A stretch of 64,000 nucleotides of DNA. Source: Erythrobacter cryptus DSM 12079 (GTDB lineage Bacteria; Pseudomonadota; Alphaproteobacteria; Sphingomonadales; Sphingomonadaceae). The stretch lies in the NCBI RefSeq assembly GCF_000422985.1, contig NZ_KE383966.1:227829-291828 (forward strand), given 5' to 3'. A program made the position numbers and the translations under genes. Positions 43,388 to 53,179 of this stretch are shown here, one piece after another. Positions within the stretch are counted from its first letter, which is position 1. Every line of letters begins with the position of its first letter. The notes under the pieces were generated by a model. That model was not told the DNA's origin, made no database searches, and was given only the letters and a program-made list of their open reading frames with translations.

Positions 43388-45501
43388 TGATGAGCGGGAG
43401 AGGGGTTGTCAACCGGCTTGCGATGGTGATCGCCGCGGCACTGGGCTGCGCCGTGGCGGCAGCGCCGCTGCGCGCCGAGGATGGCTATGCCCTGTGGCTG
43501 CGCCATGCGCCGCTGGAGGGTGAGGCGCTGGCCGATCTGCGCGCGGCGGCACCGGTGGTGGTGGCGCCGCCCGGCGAAGATGATAGCCCAACACTGAAAA
43601 TCACCCGGGCCGAGCTGGCCCAAGGCCTTGCGGCCATGCAGGGCGAAACCAAGCTGCGCGCAACACCTGATTCGCTGCCTATCGTGCTGCGCTGCGGCCG
43701 GGCGCGTGGCGATGGGCAGAGCGGATTTGCGATCGCGCCGCAAGCGTTTGCCGGTCGCCGCGCCCTGGCAATCTCGGCGCCGGATCACCTCGGCTGCCTT
43801 TATGCCAGCTTTGCCTTGCTGCGCGAAGTGGCGCTGGGTCGGCCGCTCCATGCGATCCGCCTCGGCGAGGCTCCGGCCATGCCGCTCAGGATGCTCAACC
43901 ACTGGGACAATCCCGATGGCCATGTCGAGCGCGGCTATGCCGGCCGGTCGATCTTCGATTGGTGGCGCCTGCCCGAAAGGCTCGATCCGCGGATGATCGA
44001 CTATGCCCGCGCCAATGCCAGCATCGGCATCAACGCGGTAGTGGTGAACAATGTCAACGCCCGCGCCTTCATGCTCGAGCCGCGCTACATCGCCAAGCTC
44101 AAGCGGCTGGCCGATGCCTGGCGGCCCTATGGCATCCGGGTGTTCCTTGCGGCGCGCTTTTCCGCGCCGATCGAGATCGGCGGGCTGGCGAGGGCCGACC
44201 CGCTCGACCCTGCAGTCAGGGCGTGGTGGCAGGCCAAGGCCGACGAGATCTATGCCGCCATTCCCGATTTCGGCGGTTTTCTGGTCAAGGCCAATTCCGA
44301 AGGCCAGCCCGGCCCGCAGGATTATGGCCGCAGCCATGCCGAAGGCGCCAACATGCTCGCCGCCGCGCTCGGCAACCGTGGCACGGTGATCTGGCGCGCC
44401 TTCGTTTACAAGGCCGAGGATGCGACCGACCGCACCATGCAGGCCTTTGCCGAATTCGTGCCATTGGACGGTCAGTTTGCGAAGAACGTCATCGTCCAGG
44501 TCAAGAACGGTCCGCTCGATTTCCAACCGCGCGAGCCCTTCCACCCACTGTTCGGCGCAATGCCCAACACCCGGCTGATGCTGGAAGTGCAGATCACCCG
44601 CGAATATCTCGGGCAGGCCAGCGGCATCGCCTATCTTGGCCCGCTGTGGCAGGAAGTGCTTGGGGCCGATACCGGGCGCGGCGGGGGCGTCGTGGCCGAG
44701 GTGATCGCGCCGGTGGGCATGGCCGGGGTGGCCAACACCGGATCGGATCGCAACTGGACCGGCACCGATTTCGATCAGGCCAATTGGTATGCCTTCGGCC
44801 GGCTGGCCTGGCAGCCGGCGCTTTCGAGCGAACAGATCGCGCGCGAATGGGCGGCGCAGACTTTCACGCGTGATCCGCAGGCGCTCGGCACCATTACCGA
44901 AATGATGCGCGCCAGCCGCGAGCATGTGGTCAACTACACCGGCCCCCTCGGCCTTGCCCATCTGATGGGCACGGGGCACCACTATGGCCCGGCGCCGTGG
45001 GTCTGCGATTTGCCGCGGCCCGAATGGAACCCCTGCTACTATCACCGCGCTGACAAGGACGGGATCGGCTTTGACCGCACCGCCAGAGGCTCCAACGCGC
45101 TCGGGCAATATGCGCCTGCTATCGCCGCGCAGTGGGCTGACCCGGCAAGCATCGACCTGCGTTATTTGTTGTGGTTCCACCGCCTCGCCTGGGACGCCGC
45201 CCTGCCCACGGGGCGCAGCCTGTGGGCCGAACTGGTGGCGCGCTATGATGCCGGGGTTGCCGGCGTCGATGCCATGGCGGCGCAGTGGGGGCGCCTTGCC
45301 GGCGCGCTCGATGCTGCCCGCCATGCTGCGGTGAGCGCCGACCTGGCGATCCAGCGCCGCGAAGCGCGCTGGTGGCGTGATGCCTCGCTGGCCTATTGGC
45401 AATCGCTCAACGGCCTGCCGCTGCCCGAGGGCGCAGCGCCAGTGGCCGAGAGCCTTGAGGCCTATCAGGCGCGCAATTTTCCCGAGGCGCCGGGGCAATG
45501 A
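43387..45501 (+). CDS. GH67 alpha-glucuronidase
   Basis: 704 residues. It releases (4-O-methyl-)glucuronic acid from the reducing-to-end side chain of short glucuronoxylan fragments made by GH10. The acid Glu305 is in KANSEGQPGP; the base pair is Asp378 (NGPLDFQP) and Glu406 (QITREYLG). The spacings, 73 and 28 residues, are those I recall for Cellvibrio GlcA67A (E292, D365, E393). The signal peptide is MSGRGVVNRLAMVIAAALGCAV with cut near LRA-ED, so it is periplasmic here although many GH67 are cytosolic. The exact start is uncertain: ATGs at 43387, 43390 and 43423 are in frame, none with a well-placed ribosome site, and the first overlaps the operator. LacI, xylD and GH43 genes follow on the same strand. 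Confidence 0.92.
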   Translation: MMSGRGVVNRLAMVIAAALGCAVAAAPLRAEDGYALWLRHAPLEGEALADLRAAAPVVVAPPGEDDSPTLKITRAELAQGLAAMQGETKLRATPDSLPIVLRCGRARGDGQSGFAIAPQAFAGRRALAISAPDHLGCLYASFALLREVALGRPLHAIRLGEAPAMPLRMLNHWDNPDGHVERGYAGRSIFDWWRLPERLDPRMIDYARANASIGINAVVVNNVNARAFMLEPRYIAKLKRLADAWRPYGIRVFLAARFSAPIEIGGLARADPLDPAVRAWWQAKADEIYAAIPDFGGFLVKANSEGQPGPQDYGRSHAEGANMLAAALGNRGTVIWRAFVYKAEDATDRTMQAFAEFVPLDGQFAKNVIVQVKNGPLDFQPREPFHPLFGAMPNTRLMLEVQITREYLGQASGIAYLGPLWQEVLGADTGRGGGVVAEVIAPVGMAGVANTGSDRNWTGTDFDQANWYAFGRLAWQPALSSEQIAREWAAQTFTRDPQALGTITEMMRASREHVVNYTGPLGLAHLMGTGHHYGPAPWVCDLPRPEWNPCYYHRADKDGIGFDRTARGSNALGQYAPAIAAQWADPASIDLRYLLWFHRLAWDAALPTGRSLWAELVARYDAGVAGVDAMAAQWGRLAGALDAARHAAVSADLAIQRREARWWRDASLAYWQSLNGLPLPEGAAPVAESLEAYQARNFPEAPGQ

Positions 45502-45522
45502 GCAGGGGGCCTGCTGCGGCAA

Positions 45523-45536
45523 TGTTAGCGCCGATC
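45523..45536. promoter_or_regulatory. Half operator upstream of the LacI-family gene
   Basis: TGTTAGCGC followed by CGATCA: one good half of the operator and a poor second half, 33 bases before the regulator start. A possible weak autoregulatory site; may be chance. Confidence 0.25.
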
Positions 45537-45568
45537 ATCGCGCTTGCCGGGTTTCGGGGGATGGGCCT

Positions 45569-46693
45569 ATGTCCCTCGCCATGATCAGCAAGCCCCAGAC
45601 GCCCGCCCAGGGCCGCAAGCGCAGCGCGCGCCGTTCCAACGCCGCGCCCACCATCACCGATGTCGCCCGCGAGGCGCAATGCTCGCCGATGACGGTGAGC
45701 AGGGTCATCAATGGCGAGGAGAACGTGCGCGAGGACACCAAAAAGAAGGTGCTCGCCGCGATCGCCAAGCTCAATTACGTGCCCAACCGCGCGGCGCGTT
45801 CACTCGCCGCCGGATCGCAGCTGCGCATCGCGCTCCTGTTCGACAACCCCTCGGCCTCCTATTTGAGCGAGTTCCTGATGGGCGCGCTCGAGGAGGCCAG
45901 CCGCCGCGATATCTATCTGGTGGTGCAGGCCTGCGAGGATGCGGCCGAATCCCACGCGGTGATCAAGAAGCTGCTCGATGGCGGGATCGAGGGCTTCATC
46001 CTGCCCCCGCCGTTGTGCGACGATCAGAGCGTGCTCGATCTCATCCGCTCGCAGGGCGGAATTGCGGTCGCGGTTGGCCCGGGCAAGGCCAGTGGCAGCC
46101 ATGGGGCAGTGCTGATCGACGAATTCCAGGCCGCCTATGACATGACCCGGCACATCATCAGCCTGGGGCACGAACGCATCGGCTTCATCATCGGCAATCC
46201 CGAACAGGTCGCCTCGGGGCGGCGCCTGCTCGGCTATCGCGCGGCGATGAAGGATGCGGGCCTTGCGATCGATGAAAACCTGATCGCCCAGGGCCTGTTC
46301 ACCTATCGCTCGGGCATGGTGGCGGCGGAACGCTTGCTGAGCCTGCCCCATCCGCCCACCGCGATCTTCGCCTCGAACGACGACATGGCCGCCGCCACGG
46401 TCGCCATGGCGCATCGGCGCCATCTCGACGTGCCCGGCGACATCACCGTGTGCGGCTTTGACGATACCGAACTTGCCAGCTCGATCTGGCCCGAGCTTAC
46501 CACCATTCGCCAGCCGATCCGCGAAATGACCGCCGAAGCGGTGGCGATGATCGCGCGCGTCCACAAGCAGAAGGGGCGCAGCGCACGGGCGAAGCCCGAG
46601 CAGATCACGCTCGCCTATCAGCTGATCCGCCGCAATTCCGATGCGGGGCCGAGCCTCGCTGCCTCTTTCAGCCAACCTCCAGGGAGTCCATGA
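45569..46693 (+). CDS. LacI-family transcriptional regulator of the xylan locus
   Basis: 374 residues. The helix-turn-helix and hinge (TITDVAREAQCSPMTVSRVI, then AIAKLNYVPNRAARSLAAG) are at about 29-85; a type I periplasmic-binding-like effector domain follows (IALLFDNPSASYLSEFLMGA, GHERIGFIIGNPEQVASGRR, IFASNDDMAAATVAMAHR, ELTTIRQPIREM). A basic N-terminal tail (QGRKRSARRSN) precedes it. Proteins of this type repress sugar genes and release DNA on binding a sugar or its lactone or acid. The palindromes with central CG at six places in this locus are the natural targets. Gene order GH67-LacI-xylD-GH43, with an ATGA overlap to xylD, suggests autoregulation via operator 3. Confidence 0.92.
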   Translation: MSLAMISKPQTPAQGRKRSARRSNAAPTITDVAREAQCSPMTVSRVINGEENVREDTKKKVLAAIAKLNYVPNRAARSLAAGSQLRIALLFDNPSASYLSEFLMGALEEASRRDIYLVVQACEDAAESHAVIKKLLDGGIEGFILPPPLCDDQSVLDLIRSQGGIAVAVGPGKASGSHGAVLIDEFQAAYDMTRHIISLGHERIGFIIGNPEQVASGRRLLGYRAAMKDAGLAIDENLIAQGLFTYRSGMVAAERLLSLPHPPTAIFASNDDMAAATVAMAHRRHLDVPGDITVCGFDDTELASSIWPELTTIRQPIREMTAEAVAMIARVHKQKGRSARAKPEQITLAYQLIRRNSDAGPSLAASFSQPPGSP

Positions 46694-48474
46694 CCAAACC
46701 ATCCTCACCCCGGCGCCTGCGCTCGCGCGACTGGTTCGACAACCGCGATCGCATGGACATGACCGCGCTCTACCTCGAACGTTTCATGAATTACGGGGTG
46801 ACGCCCGAGGAGTTGCAATCGGGCAAGCCGATCATCGGCATTGCCCAATCGGGCAGCGATCTTTCCCCCTGCAACCGCATCCATGTGGAACTGGCCCGGC
46901 GGGTGCGCGACGGGATCCGCGATGCCGGCGGGATTCCGATCGAGTTTCCGGTTCACCCGATCTTCGAGAATTGCCGCAGGCCCACCGCCGCGCTTGATCG
47001 CAACCTGCTCTATCTTGGCCTCGTTGAATTGCTCAACGGCTATCCGCTTGATGGCGTGGTGCTGACCACCGGCTGCGACAAGACCACGCCGAGCCAGATC
47101 ATGGCTGCCTCGACCGTCGATATCCCGGCGATCGTGCTCTCCGGCGGGCCGATGCTCGACGGCTGGCACGAGGGCGAACTGGTCGGCTCGGGCACGGTGA
47201 TCTGGCGCAGCCGCCGCAAGCTTGCTGCCGGGGAGATCGACGAGGAGGAGTTCCTCAAGCTCGCCACCGGCAGCGCGCCTTCCGCCGGGCATTGCAATTC
47301 GATGGGCACGGCCAGCACCATGAACGCCGTGGCCGAAGCGCTCGGCCTGTCGCTCACTGGCTGCGCCGCCATTCCGGCGCCCTATCGCGAGCGCGGGCAG
47401 ATGGCCTATCGCACCGGAAGGCGGATCGTGGAAATGGTGCACGAGGATCTGAAGCCCTCGGACATCCTCACCCGCAAGGCGTTCGAGAACGCGATTGCCA
47501 CGGTCAGCGTGATCGGGGGTTCGTCCAACGCCCAGCCGCACATCCAGGCGATGGCGGCCCATGCCGGGGTGCCGCTTGAGCCGGAGGTGTGGCAGACCCA
47601 TGGCTATGATCTGCCGCTGCTGGTCAACATGCAGCCTGCAGGCAAATATCTGGGCGAGCGTTTCCACCGCGCCGGCGGGGTGCCGGCGGCGATGTGGGAG
47701 CTGCTCGAGGCCGGTCGCCTGCACGGCGATTGCCTCACCTGCACGGGCCGCACCATGGCCGAGAACCTCGCAGGCTGCGAAAGCCGGGATCGCGAGATGA
47801 TCCGCCCCTTTGCCGCGCCGCTGATGGAGAAGGCCGGCTTCATGGTGCTGAGCGGCAACCTGTTCGATTTTGCCATTCTCAAGACCAGCGTGATCGGCCC
47901 GGAATTCCGCCAGCGCTATCTCTCGCGGCCCGGCAAGGAAGGCGTGTTCGAGGCACGCGCGATCGTGTTCGATGGCTCGGAGGATTATCACCACCGCATC
48001 AACGATCCCGATCTTGCCATCGATGAGGATTGCATCCTGGTGATCCGCGGGTCGGGGGTGATCGGCTGGCCGGGCAGCGCCGAGGTGGTCAACATGCAGC
48101 CGCCCGATGCCATGATCCGCGCCGGCAAGCCGTGGCTGCCCACGCTCGGCGACGGGCGCCAGTCGGGCACCAGCGACAGCCCCTCGATCCTAAACGTCAG
48201 CCCCGAAAGTGCGGTCGGCGGGGGCCTCAGTTGGCTGCGCACCGGCGATATCATCCGCATTGATCTCAACCAGCGCCGCTGCGATGCGCTGGTGGACGAG
48301 GCCGAGATCGCCCGGCGCAAGGCCGAGGAGCCCTGCCCGCCGGTGCCCGAAAGCCAGACCCCGTGGGAGGAACTCTACCGCGAGAAGACCGGGCAATTGG
48401 CGACTGGCGGGGTGATGGAGTTCGCGCTCAAATATCGCGGCACGGCGCGCTGCCTGCCGCGGCACAATCATTAG
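46690..48474 (+). CDS. xylD: D-xylonate dehydratase (IlvD/Edd family)
   Basis: A 594-residue iron-sulfur dehydratase converting D-xylonate to 2-keto-3-deoxy-D-xylonate. Cluster ligands are Cys61 ([10 protein letters not shown]), Cys129 ([11 protein letters not shown]) and Cys202 ([10 protein letters not shown]), one residue offset from the three cysteines known in Caulobacter XylD (60, 128, 201). The C-terminal segment [16 protein letters not shown] and [15 protein letters not shown] are typical of the sugar-acid branch rather than IlvD of valine synthesis. It begins within the regulator's stop codon (ATGA) with CAGGGAG upstream. Confidence 0.95.
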   Translation: MTKPSSPRRLRSRDWFDNRDRMDMTALYLERFMNYGVTPEELQSGKPIIGIAQSGSDLSPCNRIHVELARRVRDGIRDAGGIPIEFPVHPIFENCRRPTAALDRNLLYLGLVELLNGYPLDGVVLTTGCDKTTPSQIMAASTVDIPAIVLSGGPMLDGWHEGELVGSGTVIWRSRRKLAAGEIDEEEFLKLATGSAPSAGHCNSMGTASTMNAVAEALGLSLTGCAAIPAPYRERGQMAYRTGRRIVEMVHEDLKPSDILTRKAFENAIATVSVIGGSSNAQPHIQAMAAHAGVPLEPEVWQTHGYDLPLLVNMQPAGKYLGERFHRAGGVPAAMWELLEAGRLHGDCLTCTGRTMAENLAGCESRDREMIRPFAAPLMEKAGFMVLSGNLFDFAILKTSVIGPEFRQRYLSRPGKEGVFEARAIVFDGSEDYHHRINDPDLAIDEDCILVIRGSGVIGWPGSAEVVNMQPPDAMIRAGKPWLPTLGDGRQSGTSDSPSILNVSPESAVGGGLSWLRTGDIIRIDLNQRRCDALVDEAEIARRKAEEPCPPVPESQTPWEELYREKTGQLATGGVMEFALKYRGTARCLPRHNH

Positions 48475-48486
48475 GGCTGGTGGGCG

Positions 48487-49470
48487 ATGCGCGCTTTTCT
48501 GCCTCTCCTGTGCCTGTTAGCGCCCGCGGCAGCCTTTGCCGAGGAACTTCCCCCGGGCGCCAACCCCATCATCCGCGATCGCTTCACCGCCGATCCGGCC
48601 CCGGTGGTGATCGGCGGGCGGCTGTGGCTTTACACCGGCCATGACGAAGCGGCGGACGGCGAGATGTTCACCATGAAGGAATGGCTCGCCTATTCCACCA
48701 CCGACCTGCGCACCTGGAACTTTCATGGCCCGATCATGCGGGTGGGTGACTTTGCCTGGGCGATGAAGGATGCCTGGGCCGCGCAGGTGATCGCAAAGCA
48801 CGGCCGCTTCTGGCTCTATGCCGCGGTCGAACATGACGCGACGCGTCCGGGCAAGGCCATTGGCGTGGCGGTGGCCAATCGGCCCGAAGGCCCCTTTGTC
48901 GATGCCAAGGGGGCAGCGCTCATTACCAATGACATGACCCCCAAGGGCACCCACAGCTGGGAGGATATCGATCCCACGGTGTTCACCGATGATGACGGCA
49001 CCACCTGGATCGCCTGGGGCAATCGGCATTGCTATATCGCCCGCCTCGGCGCCGACATGATCAGCATCGACGGGCCGATCACCGAGATCACCCCGCCGCA
49101 TTTCGAGGAAGGCCCCTGGCTGCACAAGCGCGGCGATATCTATTACCTCACCTATGCCTCGCTTGAACGCTCCCGCCACAGCGACGAGCGCGTTTCTTAC
49201 GCCACGGCGCCCCATCCGCTCGGCCCCTGGACCTATCGCGGCGAGCTGACCGGATCGGGCGAGGGCAGTTTCACCATCCACCCCGGGATCGTGGAATATC
49301 GCGGGCGCTGGTATATCTTCCTGCACAATGCCGCGCTCACCATCGGCACGCGCAAGGGCGCGCTGGGGCGTCGGGCGGTGACGGTGGAGCATCTTGCCTA
49401 TGATGAGAACGGGCTGATGCGCCCGGTCATCCAGACCGCCGCCGGGGTCACCGCGCCGCCGCCCGAATAG
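48487..49470 (+). CDS. GH43 glycosidase (small, arabinofuranosidase/xylosidase type)
   Basis: 327 residues with signal peptide MRAFLPLLCLLAPAAAFA. Five-bladed propeller motifs: the base Asp36 in FTADPAPVV, the pKa-modulating Asp162 in WEDIDPTVF, and the acid Glu208 in HFEEGPWLHK. The catalytic domain is alone, without the C-terminal sandwich. It would remove arabinose side chains or xylose from xylan fragments; the two activities cannot be separated by sequence reading. Starts 12 bases after xylD and is the last gene of the operon; it converges on the epimerase gene with 2 bases between stop codons. Confidence 0.88.
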   Translation: MRAFLPLLCLLAPAAAFAEELPPGANPIIRDRFTADPAPVVIGGRLWLYTGHDEAADGEMFTMKEWLAYSTTDLRTWNFHGPIMRVGDFAWAMKDAWAAQVIAKHGRFWLYAAVEHDATRPGKAIGVAVANRPEGPFVDAKGAALITNDMTPKGTHSWEDIDPTVFTDDDGTTWIAWGNRHCYIARLGADMISIDGPITEITPPHFEEGPWLHKRGDIYYLTYASLERSRHSDERVSYATAPHPLGPWTYRGELTGSGEGSFTIHPGIVEYRGRWYIFLHNAALTIGTRKGALGRRAVTVEHLAYDENGLMRPVIQTAAGVTAPPPE

Positions 49471-49472
49471 GC

Positions 49473-50327
49473 TCAGCCGCGCGTGATCCGAAGCGCCAAT
49501 TCCCGCGTCGCACCGGGGGCAATCAGCGGCATGCCGCCGGCATTCATCGCATCGGGCGCGTGGCTGCAGGGTTCAAGGCACAGCGTATCGCTCCCCGCCG
49601 GGGCGTAGAGATGCAGGAAGGGCGCGCCGCTTGCGGTGAGCACGATCACGCCCAGATCGTCCGCGATTGCCGCGCGCCCATCCCAGCCGGTAAAGCAATG
49701 GTCGGTGGTTTGCGCGGCCAGCGGCGCGCCGCCGGGCACGGCGAAATCGGCAAAGCAATCAGGCGTACGCACGGCCCCGGTGGGGATCATGTCGGCGCCA
49801 ACGGCAAGACAGCCTGACGCGTTGAAGGCAAGGCGGGTCTCGGCCCGGCGGCGCAGATAGGGGTGAAGGCCCAGCCCCGCCGGCACCGCCTCGCCGGCCA
49901 GACTGGTGAGCGCCAGCGAAAGCGTGCAGCCCGCCCCGTCAAGCGTGAGCGTCTGGCGCGCGACATAGGGCCAGGGCCATGCCCCGCCATTCTCGGAGCC
50001 AGGGTGGCGATGGACGAGGACGCAGCGATTTTCGCTGCTTTCCTCCACCTGCCATCGTGCTTGCCAGCCATGCCCATGGATGGCGTGCGGCTCGGGCGCA
50101 AAATTGGGGGCAAGGCGCACCTCTCTGCCCGCCCAGACAAAGCGCCCCTCGGCGATGCGATTGCACCAGGGCACCATGGCAAAGCAGGCAGCGGCGAGCG
50201 GGGAGATTGCATCCTCGTCCATGCTGCGCAGCAGCGGCACCCCGCCATGCGACAGCGCGCCAATCAGCCCCGCTTCGGCCCTCACCTGCGCGCGCCAGGC
50301 CCCGCGGGCAAGCGCGAGATCAGCCAT
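49473..50327 (-). CDS. Aldose 1-epimerase family protein
   Basis: 284 residues, GalM-like beta-supersandwich. The two histidines (His84/His86 in AIHGHGW and His155 in LGLHPYL) and Glu252 (LCLEPCSHAPDA) fit the catalytic set. It interconverts the anomers of xylose or other aldoses, which would feed the anomer-specific dehydrogenase XylB. There is no signal peptide, so it is cytosolic. The last gene of the xylX-xylB-xylC-esterase operon, 42 bases after the esterase. Confidence 0.85.
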   Translation of the reverse strand: MADLALARGAWRAQVRAEAGLIGALSHGGVPLLRSMDEDAISPLAAACFAMVPWCNRIAEGRFVWAGREVRLAPNFAPEPHAIHGHGWQARWQVEESSENRCVLVHRHPGSENGGAWPWPYVARQTLTLDGAGCTLSLALTSLAGEAVPAGLGLHPYLRRRAETRLAFNASGCLAVGADMIPTGAVRTPDCFADFAVPGGAPLAAQTTDHCFTGWDGRAAIADDLGVIVLTASGAPFLHLYAPAGSDTLCLEPCSHAPDAMNAGGMPLIAPGATRELALRITRG

Positions 50328-50369
50328 CAGCTTGCCCCCGCGCTGATGCTTGCGGCCTAGTGGGACATC

Positions 50370-52298
50370 TCACCGCGTGATGGCCAGTTCAAAGCCCGGG
50401 ATCGGCAGCCCGCTTTCGTCATAGAGGTTGACCACCGGCGCATCGGCCCAGGCGTGGCGGACACGGGTGGGGGCCATGCCCTCGGGCACGGGAATGACGA
50501 GGCGCTGCCCTTCGGCCCGGGCGAGCACGAAGCGGCAGGTGCCGGGCGTAGCCTCGCACAGTTCGATGCCAAGCGGATAGGGGCCGCTGTGGACTGTCAG
50601 CGATCCCATTAGCCCGGAAAAGGCCACTTCGATCTCGCCTCCCCGGCTCACAGCGCGAAGGGGCATGGGCATGGCGCGCCCGGCAAAGGCTGCGGCCAGC
50701 CTTTCGCCGAGCACGTTCTTGTTGGCGGGATGAATGTCGCTCGGCTCGCCAAGGTCGATCGCGCTGACGAGCGCGGCCGCAGGGTCAGAGGCGACCGCCC
50801 GGCGCTGCGCCTCGCGCAGCTCGGCCCAGTCGGATTCGCCCGGGGTGCTGCGGCGCTCGCCGAAATCGGCCAGCTGCACCACCAGCATCCGCACCTCAGG
50901 CCCGAACTGGCGGCGCCAGCCCGCAAAAAGCTGGGCGAGGCGCGCCGCATAGCCGGGCTGGCCGACATCGGATTCGCCCTGGTACCACGCCACCGCCGCG
51001 AGCCGCATTGCGCCCAGCGGCGCGATCATGGCATTGTGCATCACCCCCAGCCCGGCATTGGCATCCCAGGGCGCGCGCGGCGGCACGCCTTGCACCGGGC
51101 TCAGCCAATAGCGCCAATCGGCCCCCAATGGCACCTTCTCGCCATTGGCGGCGGTGAAAAAGAGCCGCTCCGGGCCGGCATTGAAGCCGCCGGTGTCCCA
51201 GGCATTGTTGGCGGCGATCAGGATCTCGTTGCGCCCGGGGCGCAGCAGCCGCGCGGGCACGCGGTAGTGCCGTTCCACCCCCCAACCGAAGGTATAGCCC
51301 ACCGGTTCGCCATTGACGAAGGTGAAGTCCATGTCATCGATCGCGCCGATGGCCAGCGTGCCATCGCCCCGCGCCTGCGCCGGGGTGAGGGTGAGGGTCT
51401 GGCGCAGCCACACATTGGCGCGCGGGTTGGTGTCGAGTCCGGTGCCTTTCCAATCGTTCCAGAAGGAAAATTGCGGGATCGGCCGCCAGGTGAGCGCATC
51501 GGGCCTGCGCCATGGCTCGCGCCCGCCATTTTCGCGGCGCCACCAGGCCAGCCACTGCGGGGCAAAGGCGCGGGTGGCGGCGAGCGGATCGCGGGCAAAG
51601 AGCGCCAGCAGCTCGCGCGCCTCCGGCCCGTAAAGCGCGCCCACGGCTTCGGGATCGAGCCAGGCCCGCGCGGCGCTGCCGCCCCAATTGGCGTGGATCA
51701 AGCCCACCGGGGTGGCCGGATCCCTGCGGCGCAGCGCCTTGGCCAGATAGAAACAGGCGGCGGAGAAGGGCGCGACGCTTTCGCGCGTGGCGGCCTGCCA
51801 GCGCGCCGGTGCGGCAAGGCTGCGCTGCGGCAATGGCGCGGTGGCCTTGGGCACCATCAGCAGGCGGATATTGTCATCCGCCGCGCGGGCAAGCTGGGTG
51901 TCGGCATCGAGCGCGCGGGTGACCGGCAGCTCCATGTTCGACTGGCCCCCGCACAGAAACACATTGCCGATGAGGATATTGGCAAGGATGGTGGCGCCGC
52001 GTGCATCGCGCAGCGTCAGCACGCGCGGGGTGGTGCTCGCCGGTTGGGCGGGCAGGGTGAGGACGAAGCGACCTTCGGCATCGGCCTCGGCCTCTGCGCT
52101 GATCGTATCGAGCTGCGCCGTCACCCTGGCGCCCGGATCGGTGGTGCCGGAAAGAACCACCGGCATGCCCGCCTGCAGCACCATCCCCGCGCCATAGCCC
52201 GGATCGAGCGCAGGACTGGCCTGCGCGGTGATCGGCATCCCCAGCGCCAGCCCGAGCGCGAGGGCGGAGAGCGCGGTTCTGGCCACCGCAGGCCTCAT
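50370..52298 (-). CDS. SGNH sialate-O-acetylesterase-like enzyme (predicted acetylxylan esterase)
   Basis: 642 residues with signal peptide (SALALGLALGMPITAQASPA). The catalytic Ser120 is in FLCGGQSNMELP; block III is WYQGESDVGQPGY; the Asp-His pair is in EPSDIHPANK. A sugar-binding-like insertion (NPRANVWLRQTLTLTPAQA to NEILIAANNAWDTGG) sits between, as in sialate O-acetylesterases. In a xylan locus this family probably removes acetyl groups from xylose residues. The start overlaps the lactonase stop by 4 bases. The sialate name reflects the founding member; nothing here suggests sialic acid use. Confidence 0.85.
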   Translation of the reverse strand: MRPAVARTALSALALGLALGMPITAQASPALDPGYGAGMVLQAGMPVVLSGTTDPGARVTAQLDTISAEAEADAEGRFVLTLPAQPASTTPRVLTLRDARGATILANILIGNVFLCGGQSNMELPVTRALDADTQLARAADDNIRLLMVPKATAPLPQRSLAAPARWQAATRESVAPFSAACFYLAKALRRRDPATPVGLIHANWGGSAARAWLDPEAVGALYGPEARELLALFARDPLAATRAFAPQWLAWWRRENGGREPWRRPDALTWRPIPQFSFWNDWKGTGLDTNPRANVWLRQTLTLTPAQARGDGTLAIGAIDDMDFTFVNGEPVGYTFGWGVERHYRVPARLLRPGRNEILIAANNAWDTGGFNAGPERLFFTAANGEKVPLGADWRYWLSPVQGVPPRAPWDANAGLGVMHNAMIAPLGAMRLAAVAWYQGESDVGQPGYAARLAQLFAGWRRQFGPEVRMLVVQLADFGERRSTPGESDWAELREAQRRAVASDPAAALVSAIDLGEPSDIHPANKNVLGERLAAAFAGRAMPMPLRAVSRGGEIEVAFSGLMGSLTVHSGPYPLGIELCEATPGTCRFVLARAEGQRLVIPVPEGMAPTRVRHAWADAPVVNLYDESGLPIPGFELAITR

Positions 52299-53179
52299 CC
52301 CAGCCGAGCAATCGGCTGAGCGAACCCGGCCACCGGCGCATCAAAGGCAAACAGGCTGCCTGCCTGGGGCATGTGCACCATGTCGCGCCCGCTCATGTTC
52401 TTGGTTGCCGTGGTGACGAACCCGGTCTTGAGGTCGGCCCCGCCAAAGGCAAGCTTGGTGATGTCGCGCGCGGGCATGGCCTGCGTCGCCACCAGCGTCC
52501 CATCCGGGGCAAAGCGCGCGAGGCAGCTGCCATGGTAAAGCCCGGTCCACAGGTGATCTTCGGCATCGATCACCGGGCCATCGGGATAGGCCTCGGGAAA
52601 CAGCGCGCCTATGTCGGCAAAGAGGCGCGGCTCGCCTGCGCCTGCCGCTGACAGATCGGCGACGAAGATCTTCTGGCCGAGGGTGTCGGTGAAATAGATT
52701 CGCGTGCCCGCGGCATTGACCGCCGGGCCGTTGGTGATGGCAATGCCGGCAGGGCCTGCCGCGCGGATGGTGCCGCGATCGAACACGTAGAACCGGCCCG
52801 AGGCAGCGCTCTCGCCATCATCCATCGAGCCGAACCACACCCGGCCCCAGGGGTCGGTGCAGGCATCGTTGAGCCGGTTGCCGGCCGGCTCCCCCGGCAC
52901 GGGGCCAAGGCGGGTGAAGACCTCGCGCTCGGGCGCGAAGGTGTAAAGCCCGTCCTTGAGGCCGCACAGCAAGAGCCCGCCTTCGGCCGGTAGAGCCCAG
53001 CCGATCTGGGCCGGGGCTTGCGTGTAGCCATTGCTGCCATTGGCCGGATCGAAGTGCCACAGCCGCTGGCGCTTGATATCGACAAACCAGACGATCCCGC
53101 GCGCCGCATCCCACACCACGCCTTCGCCCAGCAGGCAATCGGCGGCGAGCGCCTGGCGCACCTGCAGGTTCATCTCCAT
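52295..53179 (-). CDS. xylC: D-xylono-1,4-lactonase (SMP-30/gluconolactonase family)
   Basis: 294 residues forming a six-bladed propeller. Metal ligands are visible in LLGEGVVWD (Glu19), NRLNDACTDPWGRVWFGSMD (Asn and Asp) and IDAEDHLWTG (Asp). It hydrolyses xylonolactone to xylonate, the second step of xylose oxidation. It overlaps the xylB stop; two in-frame starts (53179 and 53173) differ by two residues, and the second forms an ATGA with the xylB stop. Cytosolic, no signal peptide. Confidence 0.9.
   Translation of the reverse strand: MEMNLQVRQALAADCLLGEGVVWDAARGIVWFVDIKRQRLWHFDPANGSNGYTQAPAQIGWALPAEGGLLLCGLKDGLYTFAPEREVFTRLGPVPGEPAGNRLNDACTDPWGRVWFGSMDDGESAASGRFYVFDRGTIRAAGPAGIAITNGPAVNAAGTRIYFTDTLGQKIFVADLSAAGAGEPRLFADIGALFPEAYPDGPVIDAEDHLWTGLYHGSCLARFAPDGTLVATQAMPARDITKLAFGGADLKTGFVTTATKNMSGRDMVHMPQAGSLFAFDAPVAGFAQPIARLG

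Noticed and set aside
50370..52298. Sialic acid metabolism suggested by the esterase family name
   Set aside because: No sialic acid genes are present; the xylan context and operon with xylX-xylB-xylC make an acetylxylan role far more likely.
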